Of a stretch of DNA of 64,000 nt, positions 1-12,700 are shown in pieces (within the stretch, counting starts at the first letter, position 1; the number at the start of each line of letters is the position of its first letter). The translations under genes were made by a program, and so were the position numbers. The notes under the pieces are model-generated. The model was not told where the DNA came from, did not search any database, and saw nothing but the letters and a program-made list of their open reading frames with translations. The DNA is from Euborellia annulipes. Taxonomy: Eukaryota; Arthropoda; Insecta; Dermaptera; Anisolabididae. The stretch spans positions 1 through 64,000 of the forward strand of contig JAKCPI010021790.1 in assembly GCA_023213315.1 (NCBI GenBank). The letters run 5' to 3'.

Positions 1-299
1 ATGTATAAAAATTAATAATAGCAAAAAAATTCATTACATTAGTTATCCAGGAGATATTTATATAATTTTAGAGCTTTATCATTTGAATGCATCCATATGA
101 ATTTTTTATTTTAATTGAACCCTTTAATAAATTAAATCCGTGAACTTGCATTCATTATCTGAATTACATTTTAAAAAGTCTATGTATGGAATTAATATTT
201 TAATTTTCCTTATTCAGATCTATGAGATGCAAAGAATTTGAAAAAAAAAAAAAAACAACTAATTTTAATAATTTATTTATACCATTTGGTATTTTTTTT

Positions 300-541
300 T
301 AACCCTCACGCTTTTTTATCATTCATGCCCACACTCATACACATACACACAGTTTTTTCGGCAACTTAGGCCCACGATAACCGTTATTTTAAAATATATC
401 TATTAGGGGTCCAGGCATTCTTATTTAAGCCATTTGGTATCCAAATGGCTTAAATAAAATCATCGGACTGCCTGGGATCCGAACCCGCGACCCTTGGTAT
501 AGAAGGCCAGTACGCTAGCCACTAGACCAAGCCCGAGGGAC
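300..541 (-). repeat. tRNA-derived SINE (type 1)
   Basis: Read on the minus strand it starts with a tRNA-like head: CTCGGGCTTGGTCTAGTGG supplies box A and GGTTCGGATCCCAGG supplies box B. A short hairpin built on GCCATTTGG / CCAAATGGC follows, then a body with GCCGAAAAAACTGTG and an A-rich tail. Further copies lie at 2181-2430, 6381-6658, 44868-45100, 46500-47090 and 47730-48003. A second, partial copy follows at 541-610. Confidence 0.85.
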
Positions 542-660
542 CATTTGGTATTTAATTGTTTTGAATAAATTCATCTGTCTGCCTGGGTTCCGAACTCGCA
601 CCCATTTTTTTTTAAAGATTATCAATATTGACAATTGTCAACATCTCTAACCTCGGCTCC

Positions 661-2180
661 TAGGGGGGGGGGGGATGATATATTAAGATCGCCTTGACTT
701 TGAATGTTAACAATGGTGGGGGGGGGGTGAGATTTTATTCTTTAAGGTGTGTGTTGAACAAATAAATCCAAAGTCAAATAAACAACCGATTGTTATTTTC
801 ACAAATAAATTGATTTTCTACTAAAAATATATATTTCTTATGATAATTCTGATAATAGACTAATTCAATAAACATGAATATATACTGTATAATAATAAGA
901 ATAGAAGACGTCCTTGAGTTAGGGCTCTCTCCTGTCAATTTGCACCTCTCCGCCAACAACGCATGACGAATAGGGGGGGGGGGGGGGGAGCGCCTCTCTG
1001 GCAAAAGCCTTCTTCGGCCTCGGATCCGTCAGTCTCTGTTCTGTTTCTGTGCCATCTCGTTCACCTCCTCTCTAATTGTTTTTTATGATCATGTGCTCAA
1101 TGCCAGGTCATCGAGTCACTTGACTCTTCAAGATTGATCGTGATTGACTTGATTTGTGACAATGCGACCATTGATATTAATTTTTGTTGCTCCCTAATTT
1201 TTCTTAATAACAATTCAAGGTTTTAGAGAAAGAAAGAAAGAACCAAACAAAAAACAAACATTTTGTATGCTGTTTGGATGTTTTTGTTATAAATAAAAGA
1301 TGCGCGATGTTCCGAGCAAGGCCAGCATCCTGCATCAGTACAACCTCCACTAGACCAAGTTCATGGGTCTATAAGGTACTCAACTGAAGCAAAAAAAAAA
1401 AAAAAAAATACTTATTAAAAACAAATTGCTTGCTGAAATTTGTTTATTTTGAACCTAAATAATAAAGTGATAATAATTAGAGTAAATGAATAAATGACTC
1501 ACTGTTGATAGCATTGAAATCTCCAATAGTAAATTTTATCTTTTCTAAACACGTGTTCTCTATCCTCTGAATTAATGACAATTAAGGCATGGCTAGTAAA
1601 GCTGGGGAGGGAAGCATTTTCTCCTCTCTCTGGAACCTCTAATCAGAAAAAAAAAAAAAATAAATAAAGTAGATATTTAGAAAAAAATCTACTTTCACTC
1701 TAGCCAGGATTTTTATCTTGAAAACTTTGTATTAGTGGAGGAATATTTTAATATTGTTAAATAAGACAAGATTGATAAATAAGAGTGCTCGAGTAACTTT
1801 GTGCAAAGATTTTCAAATAAATTAGACCGAAACTTAACTTATAGACCTTTTTCTGCTGCTAGTTGCATATGAACATTTCCATTCAAATAATCATCAAAGC
1901 TACCACTATGTCATTTTGATAAAAAATTTAAATTAAATTAACTTATTCTCTATTCAAATTTTTATTATTTACCCTTTAGAATTAGTTTTCCTTTATTTTT
2001 AAATTAGATTTTTTTTTGTATCTTTGGATATTGTCGCCATCTCTCAGCCAAAGATAGCTCCTGTTTTTATTGACATTTTGTTGTCTCCAACAATTGCTGT
2101 TACATCAACAATATATTAGTGAATAATGATAGCTGACTTCACCTCCATAACCACCTTCACACGTTTAACCCCTGAAATGC
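661..2180. other. Gene-free AT-rich stretch
   Basis: No convincing coding sequence. It contains several poly-G runs (661-674, 718-727, 974-988), a SINE scrap on the minus strand near 1345-1385 and poly-A tracts. Confidence 0.6.
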
Positions 2181-2430
2181 CCTCGGGGCTTGGTGTAGAG
2201 GTTAGCATGCTAACCTCGTATACCAAACGTCGTGGGTTCGGACCCCAGGCAGTCCGATGATTTTATTTAAGCCATTTGGATACCAGATGGCTTAAATAAG
2301 AATGCCTGGACCCCAATATAGACTAATTCATAAATAACGGTTATCGTCAAAGTCTTATATGGCCTAAGTTGCCGAAAAGACTGTGTGAATGGGAAAAAAG
2401 TGTGAATGTTTAAAAAAAAAAAAAAAAAAC
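2181..2430 (+). repeat. tRNA-derived SINE (type 1), full copy
   Basis: Near full-length plus-strand copy: box A TTGGTGTAGAGG, box B GGGTTCGGACCCC, the GCCATTTGG hairpin, the AACGGTTATCG segment, and an A17-18 tail ending near 2430. Confidence 0.87.
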
Positions 2431-3301
2431 CCTGAAATGCCGACTTAATTAATAAATAATTAGTGGCAATAAACAGTTCTTTTATTTATTTCCAAGTTTA
2501 AAACTAATTAATAATCATATTCTTTAAAAACTAAATTTGATTTTTCTAGAATTTATCCATTTTTATTTTCTTGTTTTTTGAGGTTATGTAGTAGATATTT
2601 ACTATCTATTTTCATATAGTCAGTAAGATATCCACCACCTCTCTTCCTTCTCTTGGATCATGAAGCTCGATCTCTACAATTGGATTTACTATAATTAGTG
2701 ATATTTTATTGACAACTCTTGTAATTTTTTAGTTTTTCCATCCAGATGGTGACAAAAATTAAATTTTATTACCCACTTTTTCATATGCTTAGATATACAT
2801 TGCCCTTGGACCAGTGTCAAGGTTTTGACATTATATTAAAGTTTATTGATTCGCTTCCCCTCTTAAGAGTTAAAATGATATAAAACAATTGGCCACCAAT
2901 TAATTTGATAATATTTATCGTAAAGTACTATTTTTAATAACACCTTGTGTTGATATCGAAAGATGAATTGAAATGATATTTAGATTCAATTGAATCTTAT
3001 GTCAACAATTTTCTTTCTTTTTTCGTATATCGGTGATTATTACAAAAGCAAACAAAGCCGCCTATGTGATATTATTCAACTTTCTATTGTCAAAAAAAAT
3101 TATTTAATTTATTAAGAATCTCATTGATTATTTTATATTTTCCAAGGATAATATATTCTCATTAAATTAAATATGATCCCACAATTAAGAAGAAATCTTT
3201 TTCAAACAATTGTAGTAATAACTTAATAATTCATAAATGGTCTATTTTAAATTTATTTAAAAGATAATTTTTACATTTCTTCAATTTAGTCTATTATTTT
3301 T
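2431..3301. other. Gene-free AT-rich stretch
   Basis: I see no open frame of interest, RNA gene or clear repeat here. Confidence 0.55.
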
Positions 3302-3990
3302 ACTTTCTCTTACCTATGTATATATGTAATATATATATAGAGAGAAAGTATTGGATTCATGTCAAAAATTCGATGTCGAGATTTTGATGGATCTCCACGT
3401 TTTGAGGTCCCCTGAATCCAAAAAAGTGGTTTTCGGACATGGTCTGTCTGTCTGTCTGTCTGTCTGTGTGTGTGTCTGTCTGTCTGTGTGTGTGTGTTCA
3501 ATTTTCAGCATGAAGGAATTGAGCTAGGAGGTTGAAATTTTATATTTAAGTTAGGCACCCTCCTAGGGCGTGAAAATAAGCTTTTAATCAAAATCGACCA
3601 AAGAGTACTAGTACTTTACTGATGTACTTTTTCAGTTTTTTTCGATTTTCTCAAAATTCGCTCTAACGATTTTGATTAAAATTCAAAAATCATTTATTTT
3701 TTAGATGCTCTTTCAAATGTATATTCTGATTTTGCTCTCAAAATTGTTTGAAGACCACTTTACTCTTGTATTTCATAGGGAAGATGGGGAGAAATGGTTG
3801 CCATGGTAACAAAATATAAATATTTTCCCATACTTATAAATTTTACATCTTAATTCAAATGTTACGTACTGTCGGGAACTAAATATATATCGACACAAAA
3901 AATCTGGTGTGACAAGCACAGTACACAACTTTCGATTACCGAAGGTAAGAGAAAGTTGTGTGCTGTGCGCCAGTCACACCAGATTTTTTT
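3302..3990 (+). mobile_element. Hairpin-ended element A, full copy
   Basis: One of the commonest repeats in the window. The 5' end is a palindrome (ACTTTCTCTTACC, TA-rich loop, GAGAGAAAGT); a TCTG/TG microsatellite follows, then a conserved body with GTACTAGTAC and GTTGCCATGGTAAC palindromes. The 3' end is a ~95-bp hairpin (TCTGGTGTGAC ... GTCACACCAGA) whose loop carries GGTAAGAGAAAGT, the inverse of the 5' end. No protein is encoded. Other near-full copies: 23360-24037, 25046-25726, 39295-39969, 56052-56710. Confidence 0.85.
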
Positions 3991-4944
3991 TTAAACTGGC
4001 CACGTTCTTAAATTAACAAAAAGCTTTGTATTATTGTATTGTATTTTCAAGTTGTCTAGGACCTCCTTAGGACGGGGTGTTTTCATTTAGGGCGCATATC
4101 ATTTCTCTCTCCCTCAAAAATTAAATTTTGATTATACAATTCAAACAATAATAACAATTAATAGACTACTATATTTTTTATATTATCTTCGAACATCATT
4201 AAAACCCGTTTTTAGCTACAGTGTAGATATAAGTATAAGAGGGTGGTGGATCGCCTCCCCATGGTATTCTCATTAAATTAAACGTCGTCGTTCAATTACT
4301 TAAAAAAAAACTTTATTTTAATCTTAAATTTACATTGAGATATTAGATGAAGGATTCAGTTGGGCAACCATCTGGAACTATACAAGAGATATATCGGTAA
4401 TTTAATAGATTTAATTTAAATAAGAAAATAAAAATTTAAAGGTACCTATCTATCTCTCTAAGTAGGAATGAAATTTATTTCATATTTGGAAAATTAGAAA
4501 CTTTTTTAAACTTATCTATATTTTCGATTTAAAAGACCTCGAAACTTCAATTTCCGGTGAAATTCGCAACGTCTATATATTTCTAGGCGATAATATATAT
4601 ATCACTAACAATAAATTTGAGATAGTTAACTCAGAATCTCACGCCACAACACCCTAGCTAAATTTTCTGTTTTCTATATTCCAATCCTCTTCCTTTTCAA
4701 CCTCATAAATAATCAATCATATATTAAATAATATTTATGTAGGATTACTAATTCATCTTATTATTTTAATTAGTTTTCCCTGAGCAGCCAAATGATTTTT
4801 TTAAAAAAATTTTATTAATGACGTTTCGAATATCCGTAAAAAATACAGATGTTAGGAATTTAATTATTTGGGATATGTTCCTTTTGTATCCAGGCAGACA
4901 AACAATTTATACTAATGATGAAACTAAATAATTGAAATAAGTTT
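3991..4944. other. Gene-free AT-rich stretch
   Basis: Nothing recognisable on either strand. Confidence 0.5.
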
Positions 4945-5260
4945 CAGTGGCGACATTGGGGGGGAGGGTCTTTTTTCTTAAAATTTATTTACAAATAGGT
5001 ACTCAAATTTGGTCAAAAAATATTTTATTTAATTAATTGTTTCATTTTGTTTGTTCAGTTTATATACTCGTAGATTTATTTTGAAATATTTTATTTAGAA
5101 TAATATTAAATTAAAAACAAATCAGAGCTCTTGGGGGATGCCCCTCCCCTCCCTCCCAACACCCGGTGTGTGTCTGAGTTGAAATTTTATAGAATAATAT
5201 TAATAAAAACAAATCAGAGCCTGGGGGAGCCCCTCCCCCTCCCCCCAAATGACACCCTTG
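4945..5260. mobile_element. hAT-like MITE, CAGTGGCG family
   Basis: Imperfect terminal inverted repeats CAGTGGCGACATTGGGGG and CCCCCCAAATGACACCCTTG. Internally a ~55-bp unit is duplicated (around 5095-5150 and 5190-5245). The flanks ATAAGTTT and ATAAGGTC may be a decayed 8-bp target duplication. Same family as 45448-45718. Confidence 0.75.
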
Positions 5261-5309
5261 ATAAGGTCGTTTACCAAGCATACATTACAAAGAAAACATG
5301 CAACATCTA

Positions 5310-5611
5310 TTGCAATAGTTTTGAGACTAAAGCCCGGTAGTTAGGCAGCCCAAATGGCACATGCACACTAAAGATTTCTTGTCTGGGTGAGAAATACCTT
5401 TTTCAAAACGCCAATAAATCGAACGATCCTTTTTAACCTTTTTTATTAAAAAGGATCATTTAGTCTATTAACCTTTTTTGATAAATAAAAGGGTCGTTCG
5501 ACCTATTGCCTGCTTTGAAAAAGGTATTTCTCACACAGACAAGAAAGCTTTAGAGTGCATGTGCCATTTGGGCTGCCTAACTACCGGGCTTGAGTCTCAA
5601 TACTATTGCAC
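5310..5611. mobile_element. Fold-back element
   Basis: Two arms of about 120 bp in inverted orientation, 5310-5430 and 5490-5611. Matching blocks include GCCCGGTAGTTAGGCAGCCC against its complement near 5573. The centre contains short AT-rich palindromes (AAAAAGGATC). Too short for a gene. Confidence 0.8.
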
Positions 5612-5722
5612 TAATTGTATAAAGCAGCTTATTGAGAATCCCGTCTCCAATAAATCCATTTGAAAAATAAATATATAAGCTTTTGAAGGTCAAAAACAAG
5701 GCCCATTTTTTTTTTTTTTTTT

Positions 5723-6170
5723 TTGAAATGGGTGCATGAGAAGATGCCTGTTGAGATTGAAAGTCTGAAGATTGTAGGTTTTGGGGAAGGTAGTCGCAGG
5801 GAGCTTGTTCCAATCACGGGAGGTCATGTGGACAAAAGAAGAATGAAATTGACTAGTTCTATTAGTCGTGAGATGGATAGCATAGGGATGCTGGGACGAT
5901 ACCTTCCTTGTGTTCCGTGTCTATGTTGCATTGGGTGGGATAATTGATATTAATTCGACAGAGCATTGACCATAGTAATACCTATAGAAGAGACAGAGTG
6001 CAGACACGCTTCTTCTATGAACTAGTGACTGTAGGGATGCGGTGAGGGTAGAATCATCGTCCAAGGAGGAGAGAGCGTCTTTCGATGCCCCTCGCCAAAG
6101 ATGGAAACCACATTCAAGACACGGCCGAATTGAGGGTTTATAGAGGGTTAGGAGTTGTTAGGAGAAAAAG
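5723..6170 (-). mobile_element. Non-LTR retrotransposon fragment, end of reverse-transcriptase ORF
   Basis: On the minus strand, interrupted frames read like the C-terminal end of Jockey/CR1-type ORF2 proteins: segments resembling LFYRYYYGQCSVELISIIPP and then SRDWNKLP. There are stops and no upstream polymerase core, so it is a dead 5'-truncated copy. A sister fragment lies at 49170-49640. Confidence 0.75.
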
Positions 6171-6380
6171 TAACGCTCCGTTTTGAATAGTAAACCTAAT
6201 TTAGATCTTTTAATATAATAAGGAATTTTGGGACCCAAAAAATTATTGTTTTGGCCTATAATTCTACGGTTTTCCTCCCTATCTTCTCTAAAAATATATA
6301 TAATGCATCTTTGAGGTTTAATTTTCACTGTTATTCTCTTTTCCTCACCTATTACTTTACTTATTTTTATTTTAAAATTT

Positions 6381-6658
6381 GCCCTCGGGGTTTGGTGTAG
6401 AGGTTAGCGTGCTAACCTCGTATACCAAACGTCGCGAGTCAGACCCCGGTCAGTCCGATGATTTATTTAAGCCATTTGGATACCAAATGGCTTAAATAAG
6501 AATGCCTTGACCCCTAATATGTGTATATTACCAATAACAGATATCGTTTAAAGTCTTAAATGGCCTGAGTTGCCGAAAAAGACTGTGTGAAGTGTGTGTG
6601 AGTGTGAGTGTGAATGAGAAAAAAGTGTGAGTGTTAAAAAAAAACAAAAAAAAAAAAT
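6381..6658 (+). repeat. tRNA-derived SINE (type 1) directly upstream of the flippase first exon
   Basis: Same family as 2181-2430, with a TG-rich stretch and A-rich tail. It ends 100 bp before the proposed flippase start codon, so the SINE is either in the promoter or 5' UTR, or just before the exon if 6758 is not the first exon. Confidence 0.85.
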
Positions 6659-6757
6659 TAAATTTGTTGATGAAACAAATTGAATGAATTAGTTTTAAAT
6701 TTAGGAGCATTTTTCGGGTGAAGGTTAAAAAAAAAATTGATATGAGAATGATTGTGA

Positions 6758-9700
6758 ATGTACTGTGGCTGTTATGTGCAGCGTTGTTTTTGCCAATGCC
6801 AGGGCAACCGAGTGTCTTCGTTGGGTGACACCCGGCTTATCACCGTCGGGCTTAATGGAGATCCAAATAAAGATCATCGCCGACGAAGCCAGCATCCTGA
6901 CGGACGGGTCTATTGCGGCAACGAAATCATAACATCCAAGGTGAGAACATAGTTCAAATAATAACAAGATTTTAGTCAAACAATCAAAAATATTTGTCCT
7001 GCAAACATATAGACATTATAGAATAAATAGAAATAAATGGATTTTGAATATCTAAATTTTTTCACCACTGGCCATTAAAAGATTATTATTAAAGGAAAAA
7101 ATTAAAAATCTAAAAAATAATTGATTTTTGAATTTTAATCAAAATCGTCGAAGCGAATTTTGAGAAAATTAAAAAAAACTGTACATCAGTAAAATACTAG
7201 TACTTTTTGACCGATTTTGATCCTAATTTAAATAAAAAATTTCAACCTCCTAGTTATTGAGGTATTTTGTTCATAGACAGACCATGTTGCATAAACCACT
7301 TTTTACTTTCTCTTACCTCAATGTATATGCTAATATACATATACTTATATATATAGAGGGAGAGATAAAGTTTTGGATTCATGTCAAAAATTCGATGTCG
7401 AGATTTTGATGGAATACACGTTTTGAGGTCCCCTGAATCCAAAAAAGTTGTTTTCGCGACATGGTCTGTCTGTCTGTGTGTCTGTGAGTGTCTGTCTCAG
7501 GAGGTTAAAATTTTATATTCAAGTTAAACACTCATCTAGGGCGTGAAAATAAGTTTTTAAACAAAATCGCCCAAAAAGTACTAGTACTTTACTGATGCAC
7601 TTTTTCAGTTTTTTTTTTTTTTTTCAAAATTTGCTCCAACGATTTTGATTAAAATTCAAAAAACAATTATTTTTTAGATGCTCTTTAAAATGTATATTCT
7701 CATTTTGCCATTGAAATATTCTGAAGACCACTTTACTCTTGTATTTCATAGGAAAGATAGAAGAAATGGTTGCCATGGTAACAAAATATAAATATTTTCC
7801 CAACGTGCAAAACGTGTATATCAATCAAAATCACGACATCGAATTTTTGATATGAAACCAATACTTTCTCTTTATATATATTTATATATAAGTAAGAGAA
7901 AGTAAAATTGAAGCCCGGGCATTAAATATCGTTAGATTTTTCTCCTTTTGCTATAGCTTATTGCCTTGGCAATAATCAATTGTTTCTTTAAACTCGTTTT
8001 AAATATTTCATGTATAGAGAGAGGATGATAAAAATGTTGGAAATCGATGAAAATTTTTTTATTATGCCTATTAATTTGATTAAATCTCCCGTAAAAATAC
8101 AAATAGAAATGTTAAAATTTATTTATCGAATTTATGTCAAGAATCTTTACTTTCTCTTACCTATATATAAGAAATATATAGAGAGAAAGTATTGAGATGT
8201 CAACAATTCGATGTCGAGATTTTTTGGGCATAAAATAGCCACGTGATGGTACACAACTTTATTTGAAAGTGATAAATTGAATTGAAAAACGCTACTAATC
8301 AAAGTGCTTTTCATTTTTCATATAAAATTTTTCTTTTTTTAAATAAAAGAGTTGTTTTATATAATAAAAAGAAGCGCTAAAGCTCAATATCCTAAAAAAA
8401 AATGTATCAGAAATTTTTTTCCCCCATCATCTTTCGGCAATGATTAATTATTGTTACATATGAGGCCACGAAATTATCAAAAGAGAAATTGCACGAGCAA
8501 ACTATTTATTTGAAAACTAAAAACATTTTACAAAACAAAAATTATATATAAACAACAGGGTTGTCATATCGACAATTTCGCGTGACTTCGTAACACTACC
8601 CCCCTTCTTAAGGCAGTTCATCCTGAACTGACTAAGCATATCTTCCAAGGCGGTCCAGGATCTTCCCCATAGCTTTAGTATATTTGGAGATTTCATTGCT
8701 GCTTTCTCACCAATCGCCGCCCCTGCTTCTTCCATCATTTTAACCCCGTTCGCCTTCACTTCCTTTTCATCTCGTACTTTCATAACGAACTGATTCATCC
8801 TCCAGGCTGTACGGTCAACGAAGCAACCATGTGAATTCTCTCCAAAGCTCCATAACCAAGAACAGTACATACCCGAGTAGGTTTTTCGATCTCCCTTGCC
8901 GCCGCCGCCCTCTCTCTCGCCAGATTCTCCTGGTTTTCCTCTCCACCTTTTCGGCTCCGCCGTTCTCTTCATTACCAGATCCTCCTGGATCACCAATTTC
9001 ACATTCGCGACTACCGTCGCCAAGACCAACACATTCAGATCCTCCTGGATCACCACGACCACCGTCGCCAAGACCAACACATTCAGATCCTCCCCAGATC
9101 TCCACGACCATCGTCGCCAAAACCAACCCATTCAGATCCCCCTGGATCTTCACGACCACCAATTTCAGTTTTCTTTTCGGTTTGCTTTACGTCGATGTAA
9201 TCTTTTTTGACCTGATACTTCATTAGGCAGCTTTCGTCGACGGGATCATAATCCCTCCAATTCAACAATACTCCTGTCGGGCTTGACGGAAATTTCATCC
9301 TGTCACTCTTTTTAGATTTCTTAAAAGTTCAAGAATTCTTTTAATTTGTGCCATATTCACTCTTCAAAATGATCCCACCTCTGACGACCAAATGTTACAT
9401 ATGAGGCCACGAAATTATCAAAAGAGAAATTGCACGAGGACAAAAGCAAACTATTTATTTGAAAACTAAAAACATTTTACAAAACAAAAATTATATATAA
9501 ACAACAGGGTTGTCATATCGACAATTTCGCGTGACTTCGTAACATTATTTAATATTAATTAATTAATTAATAATTGGAATATGGTCGCTTCCAAGCCTTT
9601 TAATTATAAAGGGGTATACGTGGTGAAAAAGGTGATATCCACTAAAGAAGGAGTGTCAATAGATCTCCGAAATATTTGGAAATATCACCTCATATATAAT

Positions 9701-12700
9701 AAAAAATTTAGCGTTTTTCTTTCTCATCTTATTATTTTTTTTCTTTATATGGACGTATTTAACTCCAAATTACGCTACTATAATGAGTTCTCTATAATGA
9801 GACCATCGGCCAAAATTGGCTGGCTATTGTTGTTAAAGAGCGGAACAAATTATTTTTTTCATTTCTATCAGGATATTTCAAAAATTCCAAGGTTGAAAAA
9901 ATTACAATTATAAAATGCTAAATTTTGAGTTAGTAAACGCACAGGGTTAGAAAAGAAATAAAAAGTTCATATAACTAAGACTGGCATTTCCTTTTGCTAG
10001 TCTTATTCATTTGAAATAATTTTTGTCGCATGTGACGGGTCAAGAGACTTGTAGTCTCATATCATAAATTTTGATAAAATATCGTAAATAAACGTTTTTC
10101 CAATTATATTTAGTTGATTATCGATATTATGACGACATGATATGCTAGTTGGAGTTCAGTATTTATTTATTAACTAAGCGTGTGCTCATGTTTACTCTAC
10201 AAGTTGATAATATGTTTGCTTAATAATCCTTCTCTATTATTTTCCTATTATTCTATTAATAAAATAAATAATAGATTAAATTATTTAAGGCTTGGCTGGA
10301 ATCAAAAGTATAATTAATAATAATTTGCCATTAGAAGCTTTCGTTGATAAATCCTTGTATGTTTGGTTGCCGTAGTTTTAGGCGAACCAAAAGGAACTAT
10401 ATTACGCAAAACAAATTCTTCTTTATTAGTTTGAATTTATTTTAATTATTCTATTATGAATCTGACAGCATGATCGCATAATTCATTCTATATATGGTCT
10501 GTAATATTATAAATAACGATCTCCTAGAGTGTTTGATATTTTTAATTGTATTTATATTCTAAAAAAACCGGGCGTCTTTCCCCTGGCTCACTGTATTTCT
10601 AACTAGGACTGGATCAAGTCAAAGCAGGGTTTCTTCAGTTATAGATTTTGCCTTCGTTTTAAGACTGAAAAATTAGCAAGTAAAAGTATTCCTTTTCCCT
10701 TAATCAAATATTTTTTTTTTTTTTTTTACATGAAGTAGAAAACTAATTTTGTTATTCATTTGTACCCTTAACGAGTTTTTCTGACTGGGCACAGCACACA
10801 ACTTTCTCTTACCCTTCGGTAAGAGAAAGTTGTGCACGGTGATGGTCACACCAGAGATTTTGTGTCGAGATGTATTTAGTTTTCCATAGCACACCTTAGT
10901 TCCAAACTTGCATTTTAAATGTTGATTGCTTGAAATAAATGTATGGATTTTTCAAAATTTTTATCTCATATTTGGATATTTTATACACAATAGAGATTGG
11001 TAAATAAATACAAAATTTCATAAGAAATTGGAAAAAAAATTTTAAATGTGTAAAAAGTTCCAAAGGGGACCCCTTTTGAATCGAATTAACAACATGCAAA
11101 TCCCCATAGGGATTTAACATTGGCTCAATGCGAAGATAAGAGCCGGAAAATGAAACGCGTTGAAAGATGTGAAGTACTACTTTTGTGAGAGTGTACTTGA
11201 GACTGTTTTCTCCAAAAATTTGATTTTCAAAGGGCGTTTGAAAAATACTGTAGTTGATTTTATATGAATTTAATCTAAAAAAAAAGAGATTTATATTCTG
11301 TTACTATGGTAACCTTATTTCTTCTATCTTTCCTATGAAGTACTAGAGTAAAGTGTGCTTCAAAACAACTTCGAGGGAAAAATGAGAATATACATTTGAA
11401 AGAGCATCTAAAAAATAATTGATTTTGAATTTTAATCAATATTGGTAGAAGCTGAATTTTGAGAAAATAGAAAAAAACTGAAAAAATTACATCAGTAAAG
11501 TATAGTACTTTTTTGGCCGATTTCGTTCAAAAGCTTATTTTGTTTGCCTGAGGGGTGCCTAACTTAAATATAAAATTTCAGCCTCAGAGCTCCTATTTTT
11601 CTAACTATTCACTCGACACTATTTTAAAAATAAATTATAATATTAACTAGGTAAAGAGCCTTGCTTGAAAAAGATGGAATTTTTTTAATCAATGGTAAAA
11701 TAGATAATTATAAATTTTTTATTATTTTTAAACATGAAAATTTTTTCAACAAATCCATAAATTAAAAAAAAAAAAATTCATTTAACTTTGAAAAAGACCG
11801 TTGTTGTGTAATTAGCGTTTTTGTTTGAGAAATAACTCTAATGATACTCTTTGTGGCCCAAAAGTCATTTATCACTTCTAAATGCCACAAATGAATTCAT
11901 ATTTCAAAATTAAGTGAATTTATTGTCGTTTAACTCGTTTGTAAAATCAATTCTGAACATTACAATCCTTGAGGTTTTATTTATCTTTAAAACTCATCTG
12001 ATTGGCTTCTCTAGGCCCAGGGCAAACGAATTTACGGTGTAGAATTTTTTATTTAAAATAAAAAATCAATTTTTTTTATATATTAATTTGACTATATTTT
12101 GATTTTCCTTTTATAGTATACCTGGTGGACTTTTCTTCCTTCAAATTTATTTGAACAATTCAGACGTATTGCGAATTTTTATTTTTTTTACTTATGGTTA
12201 TAATTATGGTAAGTTGATTCAATCATTTAATCATTGATACGTTTTGGAAATTTCCATTGTTACTTTAATCAAATTTTCTCATTTATTATGTGAATTTTTG
12301 AAAATTGAGATCAATTTGTGAAATATGGGTCGATTTCAGGTGCGTCATTTCAATATTTTGTTGTAGCGGCTTTTGGTGGAAGGGAAAATTTTATATCCAA
12401 TTTTGGGAAATTTATTATTAAAACAAATCGGGAATGACTTCCCCGAGACTTTCTCATATATTCTTTTGGAATTACGTCTGGGTGTGTGTGTGTGTTGTGT
12501 GTGAACACATTTGTAAAAACATAAGCAGCCAGATCGATGAAATTTGGTATATACACACCACACTAAAATTATGGATTCCTATCAACTTTTAGAGTAAATA
12601 CGTTACTTTAATCAAATTTTCTTATTTATCCAAAATTTTGAAAAAACTTATTAGTATTGTAAAAGTTGATAGAAATCTACAATTTTAAAGTATGAGGAGT

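Noticed and set aside
300..541. tRNA gene on the minus strand (also at 2181, 6381, 58322 and elsewhere)
   Set aside because: Box A and B are present, but the cloverleaf does not close and the same extended body with an A-rich tail follows each head, so these are SINEs or SINE scraps.
3441..3497. CRISPR-like or regulatory direct repeats (TCTG/TG runs)
   Set aside because: Simple microsatellite that is a standard part of element A; this is a eukaryotic genome.
8517..9131. 204-codon open frame on the minus strand
   Set aside because: It runs through an LTR and the ~45-bp tandem repeat of the small LTR element; the composition is repetitive and no family is recognisable.
9581..9913. 110-codon open frame in flippase intron 1
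   Set aside because: AT-rich, no recognisable motif, and no splice sites joining it to the flippase.
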